Below are positions 7,960 through 16,536 of a stretch of DNA of 64,000 bases, piece by piece; position 1 is the stretch's first letter, and each line of letters begins with the position of its first letter. The notes beneath the pieces were generated by a model. The model worked only from the letters and a program-made list of their open reading frames with translations. It searched no databases and was not told where the DNA came from. Both the position numbers and the translations under genes were made by a program. Source of the DNA: Peribacillus deserti (GTDB lineage Bacteria > Bacillota > Bacilli > Bacillales > DSM-1321); contig NZ_JAFBFI010000007.1 in NCBI RefSeq assembly GCF_016909175.1, positions 62,001 to 126,000 of the forward strand, written 5' to 3'.

Positions 7960-8003
7960 AAATACGAACTTTTATCAATTAAATAAAAACAATGTTCGTG
8001 TTT
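7960..8003. promoter_or_regulatory. Probable PurR operator (paired PurBoxes)
   Basis: AAATACGAACTTT (7960-7972) and the inverted box AATGTTCGTGTTT (7991-8003) match the PurBox AWWWCCGAACWWT with one and two mismatches. GAAC and GTTC cores are 24 bp apart, exactly as in the operator in front of xpt in this window (63051-63094). The site lies just upstream of the -35 element, the usual place for PurR control. Confidence 0.6.
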
Positions 8004-8141
8004 TACTATATAAACTTCTTTTATCTTCTACAATAACCAATCCTGGAACATGCTTTATTTTTAATTAGAATATACTGAATATACGGTTTAGGTTTGGACT
8101 ACCCTTGGAATATTGAATCCAAATATAAATTTTCACAACAA

Positions 8142-8168
8142 AAAGCTGCCAATGAGACTCGGCAGCTC
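8142..8168 (-). terminator. Terminator after yjcZ-like gene
   Basis: AGCTGCC (8144-8150) and GGCAGCT (8161-8167), followed by TTTTTG on the - strand. Confidence 0.75.
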
Positions 8169-8233
8169 TGTTGCAGCTTTCTCCATAATTGTTATTCCGC
8201 CGTAAGCCTGCTGGTTCCGGCAGCTTTGTTGGT

Positions 8234-8371
8234 TTAGTAGCCTCCAGAGAAAGAAGCACCAATAATAATTAATAAGATGAATAAAACTACGATCAAAGCA
8301 AATCCGCCAGCGAAACCGCCGCCGCCGCCTCCGCCGTAACCGTATCCGCCATATCCGCAACCATAATACAT
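8234..8371 (-). CDS. YjcZ family sporulation-associated small membrane protein
   Basis: A 45-residue protein: N-terminal Gly/Tyr-rich [19 protein letters not shown], then a single hydrophobic helix ([15 protein letters not shown]) and a short C-terminus. This architecture is typical of the YjcZ/YoyG-like sporulation family, tiny one-pass membrane proteins. AGGAG lies 8 bp upstream of ATG. It is monocistronic with its own terminator. Function in spores is unknown. Confidence 0.85.
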   Translation of the reverse strand: MYYGCGYGGYGYGGGGGGGFAGGFALIVVLFILLIIIGASFSGGY

Positions 8372-8621
8372 GTAATTCACTCCTATTCGTCTTTTTCTGT
8401 TTACATTTTTACAATATGTAAGAGGGCACAGGTGTGTATGTGCATTCGCCCAGTTTTGCTATTTTTACGGAATATGACATTTATTACGCTTTCATTAATA
8501 AATGTTAAAATTCATCTTTTATCTTTAATTTAAAAGGGTTAATATAGTATTTATAATTAATTATTTGTTTCTTGTGTGTTCCTCTTGTCGTGTGATTTAT
8601 ATAAATAACGGAGGAAAGAAT

Positions 8622-9722
8622 TTGAAGACCAAGAACTTTTCAACCATCCTTATTTTTATTTTAACTTTGTCAGCCCTTTCGTTCAGTTTATTTTTTTTGA
8701 ATACCTCTTATGGTTCTGAAAAAAACGAATCTGTATATGAAAAGATTGAAAAAAAAGAACGCATTACATATTTAGTGATTGGGGACAGCATTGGTCGCGG
8801 TTCTGGTGCAGAAACTCCAAATGGACGCTGGTTTAAACAGCTCGAAAAGAAAATGAGCCAGCAGCATGGTGTCAGCATGAAGGGGGATTTTTTGGTCCAA
8901 AGCGGTGCTACATCATTAGAGGGACTGTATAAATTGCAGAACGAAAGAATAATGGACCAGGTTAACCTTATTTTTATCGTGTTCGGTGAAAATGATCGAA
9001 AGTATATGAATGAGAGAGATTTTGGAATTCTGTATGAGTCATTAATCAGGCAGAGTAAGGCCAAATATCCTGCTGCTGAAATCATTACCATAACAGAAAG
9101 CTGTCTTACATTTGAGGATTTTGCTAATAAAATTCAAGACCTTTCCTCTCATTATGGTGCCTCTAATGCAGATATGAGACCTGTTTTCAAGAACAGCGGT
9201 AAAAGCAATCAAGAGCTTACTAGAGATAACGTCCATCCAAATGGCCAGGGTTATTCTCTTTACTCAGATACTTTATATCATTTACTCAAGAACAATAAAA
9301 AGAATAACAAAACAATCGCTCAATTAAATAAACCTATCAGTCCTGAAGCTCGGGAACTAAAATTGAAGGTGAACTCACGCTATAGACAGCAGAACGGATT
9401 GTATCCTAAAAATGGATATCTTACGAGCAAAAAGGCTGGCAGTTCAGCAGAATATGAATTTACTGGAAACTTAGTTGGAGTAAAACTGCTCAGAGGGCCG
9501 GACGGCGGTTATGTTAACGTGTATGTGGATAATATTTTTGTGGCCAAGATGAATACCTGGTGGCCATTTAAACGGGAAAGAATACAGTACATTGCAAATG
9601 GTTTATCAGACGGACCGCACACTGTACGCTTTGAGGTTACAGGTGAAAAACCTTCTGCTAATAAAAGCAGAGATGCGTACTTTCGAGTTTCTTCTATCTT
9701 ATCGGGAAGCTACGAAAAATAA
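8622..9722 (+). CDS. Secreted SGNH/GDSL-family hydrolase
   Basis: A 366-residue protein starting at TTG, with GGAGGA 8 bp upstream. An N-terminal hydrophobic segment (~6-27, TILIFILTLSALSFSLFFL) acts as signal peptide or anchor; no lipobox is seen. The SGNH fold shows block I GDSIGRGSG with the nucleophile Ser, block III GEND, and block V DNVHPNGQG with the catalytic Asp/His. About 110 residues follow the hydrolase domain and form a probable beta-rich domain with Trp/Arg-rich loops. Likely an extracellular esterase or carbohydrate deacetylase; substrate unknown. It shares a transcription unit with the DUF502 gene 14 bp downstream. Confidence 0.75.
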   Translation: MKTKNFSTILIFILTLSALSFSLFFLNTSYGSEKNESVYEKIEKKERITYLVIGDSIGRGSGAETPNGRWFKQLEKKMSQQHGVSMKGDFLVQSGATSLEGLYKLQNERIMDQVNLIFIVFGENDRKYMNERDFGILYESLIRQSKAKYPAAEIITITESCLTFEDFANKIQDLSSHYGASNADMRPVFKNSGKSNQELTRDNVHPNGQGYSLYSDTLYHLLKNNKKNNKTIAQLNKPISPEARELKLKVNSRYRQQNGLYPKNGYLTSKKAGSSAEYEFTGNLVGVKLLRGPDGGYVNVYVDNIFVAKMNTWWPFKRERIQYIANGLSDGPHTVRFEVTGEKPSANKSRDAYFRVSSILSGSYEK

Positions 9723-9736
9723 TATAGGAGTAAAAC

Positions 9737-10295
9737 ATGAAAACCATACTTAAAAATTTTATTAATGGGGTATTGACGATTGTCCCCATTCTTGTCGCGG
9801 GCTTTGTTATTTACAAATCCTTTACTTTTCTAGACAGTATTCTTGGCAATCTGTTAAGGCCTTTATTTAAGGAAGATTATATTCCTGGAATCGGTCTTTT
9901 GGTTACTTTGATTTTAATTACCCTCCTAGGCTGGCTTTCCACTCAGTTCGTAACAGGAAAAATCATTAAGTTAATCGACCGCCTGCTCGAAAAGATACCC
10001 ATTGTAAAGACCATCTATTCAGTGGTAAAAGATACGGTCCATTCTTTCCTTTTCGAAGGTTGTTATGGTCACTCTCCCTGGGACTCAAATGAAAAGTATA
10101 GGTTTTATCACTTCAGAAAATCTTGAGACTTTTTATCAACCATTGAATGGGCATGTTGCAGTATATATTCCTCAAACCTTCCAGGTAGCAGGATTTACTT
10201 TCTTAGTACCTAAGGAAGATGTGGAAGTCGTTGATATTAAACCAGAGGATGCCATGAAGTTTGTTCTTTCAGGCGGCATGACCTCAAAAAAGTAA
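9737..10295 (+). pseudogene. DUF502 membrane protein gene, frameshifted
   Basis: The first frame encodes two membrane helices and the conserved LLEKIPIVKTIYSVVKDTVHSF motif region of DUF502 proteins, then leaves frame and ends at 10126. The rest of the family sequence resumes in another frame from about 10050 (FSKVVMVTLPGTQMKSIGFI and the C-terminal FTFLVPKEDVEVVDIKPEDA). At the junction a few codons typical of the family loop after VHSF are absent, so a small deletion with net frameshift at about 10046-10052 is likely. The two halves are otherwise well conserved, suggesting recent damage or an assembly error. Confidence 0.75.
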
Positions 10296-10298
10296 AAC

Positions 10299-10330
10299 AA
10301 AAAAACCAGCCATATCCGGCTGGTTTTTTC
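10299..10330. terminator. Bidirectional terminator
   Basis: AACCAGCC (10304-10311) and GGCTGGTT (10318-10325), with A run before and T run after. It serves both the DUF502 transcript and the converging PTS IIA gene. Confidence 0.85.
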
Positions 10331-10334
10331 GCTA

Positions 10335-10838
10335 TTATTTAACCTTCAAAGTAATTAAGTTGGTTTCTCCTAAAACAGCCTGTGTTTCTGAAGTTTTATC
10401 AAGTTCTTCAAATGAGTCTCCGTTGGTAACAATGATAGGAGTAATTGTGCTTTTTGCTTTTTCACGGATTAAATTTAAATCAAAGGAAACAAGTTTCTGC
10501 CCTTTTTTTACTTTATCACCGGCTGAAACATGTGTTTCGAATCCTTCTCCGTTCATGGAAACTGTTTCTAAACCGATATGAATCAATATTTCCGCGCCTG
10601 TTGCTGTTTTTAAGCCGACCGCATGCTTAGTAGGGAATACCTGGAGCACTTCCGCATCAGCTGGAGCAGCAATGACTCCCTCTGATGGATCTATTGCCAG
10701 GCCGTCCCCCATCATTTTTTCAGCAAAAACCGGATCTGGGACCTGATCAAGAGGAACAACCTTACCTGTTGCCGGCGCTGCTAATACTTCTTCTTTAATT
10801 TGATTTTTTTCTTTTTTTCCAAATAATTTCTTAAACAT
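10335..10838 (-). CDS. ypqE: Glucose-type PTS EIIA component (YpqE-like)
   Basis: A 167-residue stand-alone EIIA(Glc)-fold phosphocarrier. The phospho-accepting His lies in EILIHIGLETVSMNGEGF and the second active-site His in FPTKHAVGL. The N-terminus is a short basic helix, MFKKLFGKKEK. It would receive phosphate from HPr and pass it to an EIIB domain encoded elsewhere. Position next to msrA-msrB matches B. subtilis ypqE, which can work with other EIIBC permeases. It lies 24 bp after msrB and shares a terminator hairpin with the convergent gene. Confidence 0.9.
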   Translation of the reverse strand: MFKKLFGKKEKNQIKEEVLAAPATGKVVPLDQVPDPVFAEKMMGDGLAIDPSEGVIAAPADAEVLQVFPTKHAVGLKTATGAEILIHIGLETVSMNGEGFETHVSAGDKVKKGQKLVSFDLNLIREKAKSTITPIIVTNGDSFEELDKTSETQAVLGETNLITLKVK

Positions 10839-10861
10839 GCTATCACCTTCCGCTGACTGAC

Positions 10862-11302
10862 TTAATGGTTTTTTTCAAACAATTTCAGGTATTCTCCGTA
10901 CCCTTCCTTTTCGAGCTCACTAACGGGAATAAATCTGATCGCTGCAGAGTTGATACAATAGCGAAGGCCCGATGGTCCGGGTCCGTCATTGAACACATGG
11001 CCTAGATGAGAGTCAGCCGTTTTGCTTCGAACTTCCACACGGGTCATTCCGTAGCTGTAATCGGCATGCTCTTTCACCTCTTCATCCTCAACAGGCTTAG
11101 TAAAGCTTGGCCAGCCGCATGATGAGTCAAACTTGTCCAGTGAAGAAAACAAAGGTTTCCCTGAAACAATATCAACGTACATTCCCGGTTCTCTATGGTT
11201 CCAGTATTCATTTTGAAATGGAGGCTCCGTTCCGTTGTTTTGAGTCACTTCATACTGGATGGGTGTCAGCTTTTTCTTTAAATCCTCTTTATTTTGGTTC
11301 AT
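10862..11302 (-). CDS. msrB: Peptide-methionine (R)-S-oxide reductase
   Basis: MsrB reduces methionine-R-sulfoxide residues in oxidised proteins. The 146-residue protein shows [18 protein letters not shown] and the catalytic cysteine motif [11 protein letters not shown]. It lacks the zinc-binding CxxC pairs of the metal-containing subgroup, like B. subtilis YppQ. The start chosen has GGGGGA 6 bp upstream; the open frame extends 20 codons further back but overlaps msrA. It overlaps the end of msrA by 14 bp, so the two are coupled. Confidence 0.95.
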   Translation of the reverse strand: MNQNKEDLKKKLTPIQYEVTQNNGTEPPFQNEYWNHREPGMYVDIVSGKPLFSSLDKFDSSCGWPSFTKPVEDEEVKEHADYSYGMTRVEVRSKTADSHLGHVFNDGPGPSGLRYCINSAAIRFIPVSELEKEGYGEYLKLFEKNH

Positions 11303-11843
11303 TTTGATTCCCCCAATGATGCTCGATAAAAGCTGCCCGTCCTGAGCCGAGTCTGTATCCATTATAATGCAAAGGTTCTTTTTTGTAATAATCCTGATGA
11401 TATTCCTCGGCAGAATAAAATTCTTTTGCTTCTAAAATTTTTGTTGCAATAGGCTTGTTGAACTTGCCGCTTGCAGCTAATTTTTCTTTGGACTTTTCAG
11501 CAAGCTTTTTTTGTGTGTCGTTATGGTAGAAGATCGCTGTCTGGTAAGACTGGCCCCGGTCATGAAACTGACCGCCTGGATCTGTTGGATCTATCTGCAT
11601 CCAATAGATCTCTAACAATTTTTCATATGGAAATATCTCTGGATCAAACACGATTTGGACAGCTTCATAGTGTCCCGTCGTTTCAGAACAAACTTCTCTA
11701 TATGATGGATTTTCCTTATGTCCGCCTGTGTAACCGGATGTAACTGATTCAATTCCTGGCTGCTGATCAAAAGGCTTTACCATACACCAAAAACAGCCTC
11801 CTGCAAAAGTGGCTTTTTCCACAGTCATCACCTGCCCTTTCAT
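11289..11843 (-). CDS. msrA: Peptide-methionine (S)-S-oxide reductase
   Basis: MsrA reduces methionine-S-sulfoxides; together with MsrB it repairs both epimers. The 184-residue sequence has the catalytic GGCFWC motif at ~15-20 and the conserved SGYTGGH and [17 protein letters not shown] segments. The first ATG has AAGGG at 6 bp; a second ATG five codons in also has a possible site, so the start is uncertain by five residues. First gene of msrA-msrB-ypqE. Confidence 0.95.
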   Translation of the reverse strand: MKGQVMTVEKATFAGGCFWCMVKPFDQQPGIESVTSGYTGGHKENPSYREVCSETTGHYEAVQIVFDPEIFPYEKLLEIYWMQIDPTDPGGQFHDRGQSYQTAIFYHNDTQKKLAEKSKEKLAASGKFNKPIATKILEAKEFYSAEEYHQDYYKKEPLHYNGYRLGSGRAAFIEHHWGNQNEPK

Positions 11844-11935
11844 TCGGGTCCCTTACTTACAATCTTCCCTTATCTGAAATTTTATAGCCTATTATTTTTA
11901 GAGTAAACCTATATGCTCAAAAACTTTCCCAGGAA

Positions 11936-11963
11936 CAAAAAAAGAGTGAATTTCTTCACTCCC
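11936..11963 (-). terminator. Terminator of rsgA-like gene
   Basis: GAGTGAA (11944-11950) and TTCACTC (11955-11961), followed by TTTTTTT on the - strand. Confidence 0.8.
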
Positions 11964-11968
11964 AGAGG

Positions 11969-13036
11969 CTATCGCTTTTTATAAGGTTTATTTCTTAGAT
12001 CTTTATTCAGCTTTTTGTATTTATTTTTCTCGGCAATTTGACGGCTTTTATTCGTTTTTCGTTCCAGATATTCTTTTTCCCTCTGCAGCTTCTGATAATT
12101 TTTCAGACGTCCTTCTTCTATAGTGCCTGTTTCGATTGCATGGATCACCGCACAGCCTGGTTCTTGTTTATGCTGACAATCGCTGTAATAACAGCTGCCT
12201 GCCAGCTCCTCGATATCTTTAAAGCTTTCAGTAAGACCCTCTTCCGATTCCCAAAGTCCAAACTCTCTCATTCCAGGAATATCGATGATATTAGCTCCAT
12301 TTTGCAATATGAATAATTCCCTGTGTGTGGTTGCATGTTTTCCTTTATCATCATCACACCTGATGCTGCCAATTTTTTGTATGCTGTCACCGACAAGAGC
12401 ATTTATTAAGGTAGATTTACCTACTCCAGAGGAACCTGTGAACACCCCAGTTTTACCTTCTTTAAGGAATTCTAGAATTTTCACGTGGCCTTCTTCGAAT
12501 AACGCACTCATAACCATAATAGGAACTCCAAACGTTACGGCCTCTAACTCGATCAGCTTTTGGCCAATATCTTCGCATAAATCTGCTTTATTTAAAACGA
12601 TGACTGGTGATGCTCCGCTTTCCCAAACTGAAATCAGGTATCTTTCCAGCCTTCTTATATTAAAGTCGACATTTAATGAAAGGACTATAAATATATAATC
12701 AACATTAACGGCGATAATCTGCTCGCCTGGTTCTGTACCTGCTTTAAGCCGTGAGAACTTACTTTTCCGGGGAAGTACCGCGTGCAGGGTGCCTTTACTT
12801 TCTCTACTTCGTTCACTGAGTACAACCCAGTCCCCTACGGCTGGATAATCTTCTTGAGAACATGAATTAAATCTGAATCTGCCAGATAGTTCACATAAAA
12901 ATTCTCCATTTGCAGTCAACACCCTATAAATATGTTTGTATTCGGTGATTACACGTCCTATTGTATATTCCTTTTTATAATGAAGCTCATATTCGGCTAA
13001 TGCTTCCTCATGGATACTTTTTAAGATGGAATTCAA
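11969..13036 (-). CDS. Ribosome small-subunit-dependent GTPase A paralogue
   Basis: A 355-residue circularly permuted GTPase of the RsgA/YloQ family. An OB-fold precedes the GTPase motifs in the order G4 NKAD (~147), G1 GSSGVGKST (~202), G3 DIPG (~253), followed by a zinc knuckle CYYSDCQHKQEPGC and a Lys/Arg-rich C-terminal tail suited to RNA binding. RsgA helps late maturation of the 30S subunit. It is longer than YloQ (298) and lies away from the prkC-yloQ locus, so it is more likely a paralogue than the housekeeping copy. Monocistronic, with AGGAGGA before the ATG. Confidence 0.85.
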   Translation of the reverse strand: MNSILKSIHEEALAEYELHYKKEYTIGRVITEYKHIYRVLTANGEFLCELSGRFRFNSCSQEDYPAVGDWVVLSERSRESKGTLHAVLPRKSKFSRLKAGTEPGEQIIAVNVDYIFIVLSLNVDFNIRRLERYLISVWESGASPVIVLNKADLCEDIGQKLIELEAVTFGVPIMVMSALFEEGHVKILEFLKEGKTGVFTGSSGVGKSTLINALVGDSIQKIGSIRCDDDKGKHATTHRELFILQNGANIIDIPGMREFGLWESEEGLTESFKDIEELAGSCYYSDCQHKQEPGCAVIHAIETGTIEEGRLKNYQKLQREKEYLERKTNKSRQIAEKNKYKKLNKDLRNKPYKKR

Positions 13037-13060
13037 TGTGTTTCCTCCTGATTATAATGT

Positions 13061-13096
13061 AATAAAAAAACCATGGACTGTAGGCAGCCCATGGTT
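13061..13096 (-). terminator. Terminator of 25-codon ORF
   Basis: AAACCATGG and CCATGGTTT arms around an 11-bp loop, with TTTTTTTATT on the - strand only. It therefore ends a leftward transcript from 13.1-13.2 kb. Confidence 0.65.
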
Positions 13097-13121
13097 TGAC
13101 TATTTCAATCAGGAAAGAGAC

Positions 13122-13199
13122 TTATCCCTTGAAGTTGGCATGGGCTGCACATATGAAAATACTTGTATTCGTTGTGGTAACAAATAATGTTTTCATCAT
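13122..13199 (-). CDS. Possible 25-residue peptide gene
   Basis: ATGATG start with AAAGGCGGG upstream, reading MMKTLFVTTTNTSIFICAAH then ANFKG and a stop, immediately followed by a strand-specific terminator. The combination of ribosome site and terminator suggests expression, but the peptide is too short to place in a family. The alternative is that the transcript is a small RNA. Confidence 0.4.
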   Translation of the reverse strand: MMKTLFVTTTNTSIFICAAHANFKG

Positions 13200-13399
13200 A
13201 CATCCCGCCTTTCGATTCAAGTTTTTAGAATATTACATATTTATTATATACAAGTTTTCAAAAAAAGAAACTCTTTTTTTCCAGCACCAGCCCAAATAAC
13301 GATGCATATGGTATGTAAGTGATAAAAATTGACTGTAGATAATCTTGAAATATACAGGTACCTTTTTTACTGGGCATTACAAAGAGAGGAGCGATTTTT

Positions 13400-14149
13400 T
13401 TGATAAAGAGGAATGCCGATCATTATTTTGAAAAAGCTGCTAAGTATGATCTGCTTGCGAACTACTATAAATATACAAATCCTAATTTGCATGTTCAATA
13501 TTATAGCAAACACTTGAGCAACCTTCAGAAAGCCGTTCAGAATTTAGGTAATGGAAATGAAATGCGCCCTGCGGCCGCAAGAGTCAGAGTCATACATGCA
13601 TCACCCGACAGCCCCAGCGTAGATGTATATATTAATGGAATGCGGACGCTGAGGGATGTGTCATATAAGCATGTGAGTGACTATTTATCACTGCCGACGG
13701 GCAGATATCAAATTGATATGTATCCTGCCGGCACAATGGTATCGACTGTTATTAGCAGAAAAGTAAATATTGAAAGCGGAAGATATTACACTCTGGCAGC
13801 AATTGGTCCGGGCGCAAACCTGCGGTTAATGCCTATTGAAGATCATTTGTTTGTTCCTTCCAGTGAAACAAAATTACGAATTGCTCACTTCTCCCCGGAT
13901 GCGCCATCTGTAGATATTGCCGTGAAAAACGGTGATGTTATATTCCCCAATGCAACGTTTAGAAAAATGACGGATTATGTCGGGCTAACACCCATGACTG
14001 TTGATTTGGAAGTCAGGCTTACTGGAACAAGCACTGTTGTCCTGCCGCTTCCCAATATCCGGATGAATCCTAATACAGCCTACACCATCCTTATATTAGG
14101 GTTAGCAGAAGGCAATCCGGAATTAGAAGCATTAATTATTAATCCATAA
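13400..14149 (+). CDS. DUF4397 domain protein
   Basis: A 249-residue protein starting at TTG with GAGAGGA upstream. After a ~55-residue helical N-terminus without signal peptide come two DUF4397 beta-sandwich repeats, each with the diagnostic pattern RVIHASPDSPSVDVYING (~64) and RIAHFSPDAPSVDIAVKNG (~157). The family is common in Bacillus and is usually found in surface or spore-associated proteins; the role is unknown. The lack of a signal peptide suggests intracellular or spore-coat location. Monocistronic, ending in a strong terminator. Confidence 0.8.
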   Translation: MIKRNADHYFEKAAKYDLLANYYKYTNPNLHVQYYSKHLSNLQKAVQNLGNGNEMRPAAARVRVIHASPDSPSVDVYINGMRTLRDVSYKHVSDYLSLPTGRYQIDMYPAGTMVSTVISRKVNIESGRYYTLAAIGPGANLRLMPIEDHLFVPSSETKLRIAHFSPDAPSVDIAVKNGDVIFPNATFRKMTDYVGLTPMTVDLEVRLTGTSTVVLPLPNIRMNPNTAYTILILGLAEGNPELEALIINP

Positions 14150-14150
14150 A

Positions 14151-14189
14151 AAAAAAACCAAAAATCTGTTTAGGATTTTTGGTTTTTAC
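14151..14189. terminator. Bidirectional terminator
   Basis: Stem AAACCAAAAATC with GATTTTTGGTTT around a short loop, flanked by A and T runs. It serves the DUF4397 gene (+) and ypmS (-). Confidence 0.85.
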
Positions 14190-14770
14190 TTTTCTGGAGG
14201 AACCATCAATCGAAACGAAATATCATCATGTTTAAGATCAAATTTCTTTGCTTTAACTTGGAGGCCGCTATCAAGCTCCATATTTTGAAGAGACACATAG
14301 ATTAATTTATCATTTGGCTGGATAATGACCCATTCCGGAGTCTTAAACCTATTGTTTACTATATTTAACACATAAGAAACCGGAAGCTTCATTTGTCCAA
14401 CGGAAATGGACTTTTGTTTCAGCAATAAGTCACCATTCTTTAATGCCTTTGGCTCGAAAGTTAATTTAAGCTCTAGATCATTTCCAAAAGCTGGAAGTGT
14501 GCCATACAGCTCTACATCATCTTTTAGCAGCACATCGTAGTTAATGGATCCTTTGAAGCCTTCTTGATTCAGATAACGATTGATTAAAACATTTAAATCT
14601 TCTTTATTCGTTTGAATATTAAATCCTGCAATTTCATCTCTGTTGATATTTTTTATATCTTTATTATCTTTAACAGGCAGGTTTACTAGGATTAACAGTG
14701 AAGCCAGAGTCAGTATGACAAAACTCAGGAGAAGGAAAAATAAGATTTTCCACTTATCTTTTTTCTGCAT
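14186..14770 (-). CDS. ypmS: YpmS family protein (DUF2140)
   Basis: A 194-residue protein with one N-terminal transmembrane helix (KILFFLLLSFVILTLASLLIL, ~8-28) and an extracytoplasmic beta-rich domain. Sequence and position next to the SGNH lipoprotein ypmR match the DUF2140 family of Bacillus. The function is unknown; an envelope or lipid-related role with YpmR is inferred from the conserved pairing. It starts 23 bp after ypmR. Confidence 0.9.
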   Translation of the reverse strand: MQKKDKWKILFFLLLSFVILTLASLLILVNLPVKDNKDIKNINRDEIAGFNIQTNKEDLNVLINRYLNQEGFKGSINYDVLLKDDVELYGTLPAFGNDLELKLTFEPKALKNGDLLLKQKSISVGQMKLPVSYVLNIVNNRFKTPEWVIIQPNDKLIYVSLQNMELDSGLQVKAKKFDLKHDDISFRLMVPPEK

Positions 14771-14793
14771 AACCTCTCCTATCCCTTTGAAAG

Positions 14794-15609
14794 TCAGTTA
14801 AGTAATAATCTCTTTAAGGTATACTGATTCAAAGCCTGGTATATTCTATTTCCCATGTGCTCATAGCCGCGGTCATTGGGGTGGAAGTAATCGTCTTGAA
14901 AAAGAAGCTCCTCTTTTGTGGAAATAAAAATATCCTCAATTTTTACAAAGTAGCATTTGCTAAACTCATTAGCAGATTCTTCAGTTGCTTTATTCCACTC
15001 ATCCAAGATCATTTTCAATTCTTTTACGTTCGAAGTCCACTTATAAAAAGGGTTATACAATCCGACGATATAAACTTCAGCTTCACTATTGATTGCCTTT
15101 ATTTTGGCTAAGATTTGAAAAAGGCGCATACGGTAAGCTTCTTTTTCGCGGTTAAAATCCTGAAGTTTAAGATTGGTTATATTTTCCCGGAAAACTTTCA
15201 TCACATCGTTTCCGCCAATAGTGAGGATAACTGCATCTGATTTTTGAATCGAGTCTTTTAGTTCCTTTTTGTTCAGCCTTTTCAGCAATTGTTCTGTCCG
15301 ATGGCCCTTAACACCAAAATTATAAATTTGAGGGCGGATCATGCCGTTTTCTTCTATATCTTTTTGCAGATAGGGAAGGTAACCTCCATTTTTGGTGCTG
15401 TCTCCCACTCCCTGCGTTAAAGAATCACCAGCTGCTGTAATTTTTATATCTTCATTCATAAGCCCGGCTGGCTGATCCTCTTTTATCAGTTGACGGTTTT
15501 CAGTTGATTCCTTTGGCTGCTTTTTCATTTCAAAAAAGCCGACTTCCTTTAATTTGCAGGAACTCAGAAGTAGCAAGCAGAACAAAAGATAGGTGAATTT
15601 TTTTACCAT
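14794..15609 (-). CDS. ypmR: SGNH/GDSL lipoprotein YpmR
   Basis: A 271-residue lipoprotein with signal peptide and lipobox LLSSC (Cys18). The SGNH blocks are present: GDSLTQGVGD with the nucleophile, NFGVKGHRTEQL, GGNDVM, and FHPNDRGYEHM with the catalytic Asp/His. It is likely a membrane-anchored extracellular lipase or esterase. It heads a ypmR-ypmS operon, as in B. subtilis. Confidence 0.9.
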   Translation of the reverse strand: MVKKFTYLLFCLLLLSSCKLKEVGFFEMKKQPKESTENRQLIKEDQPAGLMNEDIKITAAGDSLTQGVGDSTKNGGYLPYLQKDIEENGMIRPQIYNFGVKGHRTEQLLKRLNKKELKDSIQKSDAVILTIGGNDVMKVFRENITNLKLQDFNREKEAYRMRLFQILAKIKAINSEAEVYIVGLYNPFYKWTSNVKELKMILDEWNKATEESANEFSKCYFVKIEDIFISTKEELLFQDDYFHPNDRGYEHMGNRIYQALNQYTLKRLLLN

Positions 15610-15756
15610 AGCCTCACCCGCCTTTAAATTATGTTTATTATAACACGAAAAAAATAATTCAAACCTTTTTGAAAAATCAAGACCTGAACGAAGTAAAAAT
15701 CTGCTGGTATGTCAGAATAATAATCGGTACGTTAGCCCTGTTAAAAATTAAAAACA

Positions 15757-15782
15757 AAAAAAACAGGCTATTTTCTGCCTGC
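15757..15782 (-). terminator. Terminator of ypmQ
   Basis: CAGGC (15764-15768) and GCCTG (15777-15781) with TTTTTTTT on the - strand. Confidence 0.7.
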
Positions 15783-16373
15783 TCAGTTGTTTTTAAGAAT
15801 TTTTACATGCTCAATTATTGTTTCAAGAGGGAAGTCAGTATTTCCCTTATACATTTGAATAACTTTTCCCTCTTCATTCACTAAAGCAAATTCTGTTCCA
15901 TGTATAACCTGGTCTTCATTTTGAGGCTTTTTTACAAGCATATGAAAACTGTCGGCTGAAAATTTTTCAATAAAGCTCTGTGAATAGCCCGTAATAAAAT
16001 GCCAGTTTTCATGGTCGGCGTTAAACTTCTGTCCATAAGTTTTCATAACTTGCGGGGAATCAATTTCAGGATCAATACTGAAAGAGACAAGCTGCACATC
16101 AGTAAGCTTCTCTTTTTTTAGTTCCTGTTGTAATTTAGCCATATTGGCCGTCATGGGCGGACAAACCGTTGTACAGTTAGTAAAAATAAAATTCGCAACC
16201 CAGATCTTTCCTTTTAAATCTTTCCTTGTAAACTCCTTGTTCTCCTGGTCTACAGCCTTAAAATCTCCAACCGGCCAATTCCTGGCATTTGGCACTTCTT
16301 TAGGACCGCAAGAAGCAAGCAAGAAAGTGGTTAATAGTAAAATGATTATTGCGATATGGTTTTTTCTTATCAT
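15783..16373 (-). CDS. ypmQ: SCO1/SenC copper chaperone lipoprotein
   Basis: A 196-residue Sco-type lipoprotein that delivers copper to the CuA site of cytochrome c oxidase. The lipobox is LLASC, the copper-binding CTTVCPP motif lies at ~66-72, and the partner His is in VIHGTEFAL. The thioredoxin-like fold and length match B. subtilis YpmQ (BsSco). The ATG chosen has AAAGG 9 bp upstream; an in-frame GTG three codons earlier overlaps that site. Confidence 0.93.
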   Translation of the reverse strand: MIRKNHIAIIILLLTTFLLASCGPKEVPNARNWPVGDFKAVDQENKEFTRKDLKGKIWVANFIFTNCTTVCPPMTANMAKLQQELKKEKLTDVQLVSFSIDPEIDSPQVMKTYGQKFNADHENWHFITGYSQSFIEKFSADSFHMLVKKPQNEDQVIHGTEFALVNEEGKVIQMYKGNTDFPLETIIEHVKILKNN

Positions 16374-16536
16374 TGAGTCCACCCTTTAATCTACTTATTC
16401 TGTTTTATTTTAGCAAAAGAAAGTTTTAGTTAAAACCATTGTCACTGATTATACAATTTTTTTCAAAAGACACCCCATACATAAAAATAGGCGGCCTATT
16501 AGAAGATAAAGAGAACTCTACAGAATGGAGAAGAAT

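Noticed and set aside
8133..8360. 75-codon Arg-rich frame on the - strand
   Set aside because: It is the out-of-frame reading of the YjcZ-like gene, whose Gly codons become Arg; no ribosome site.
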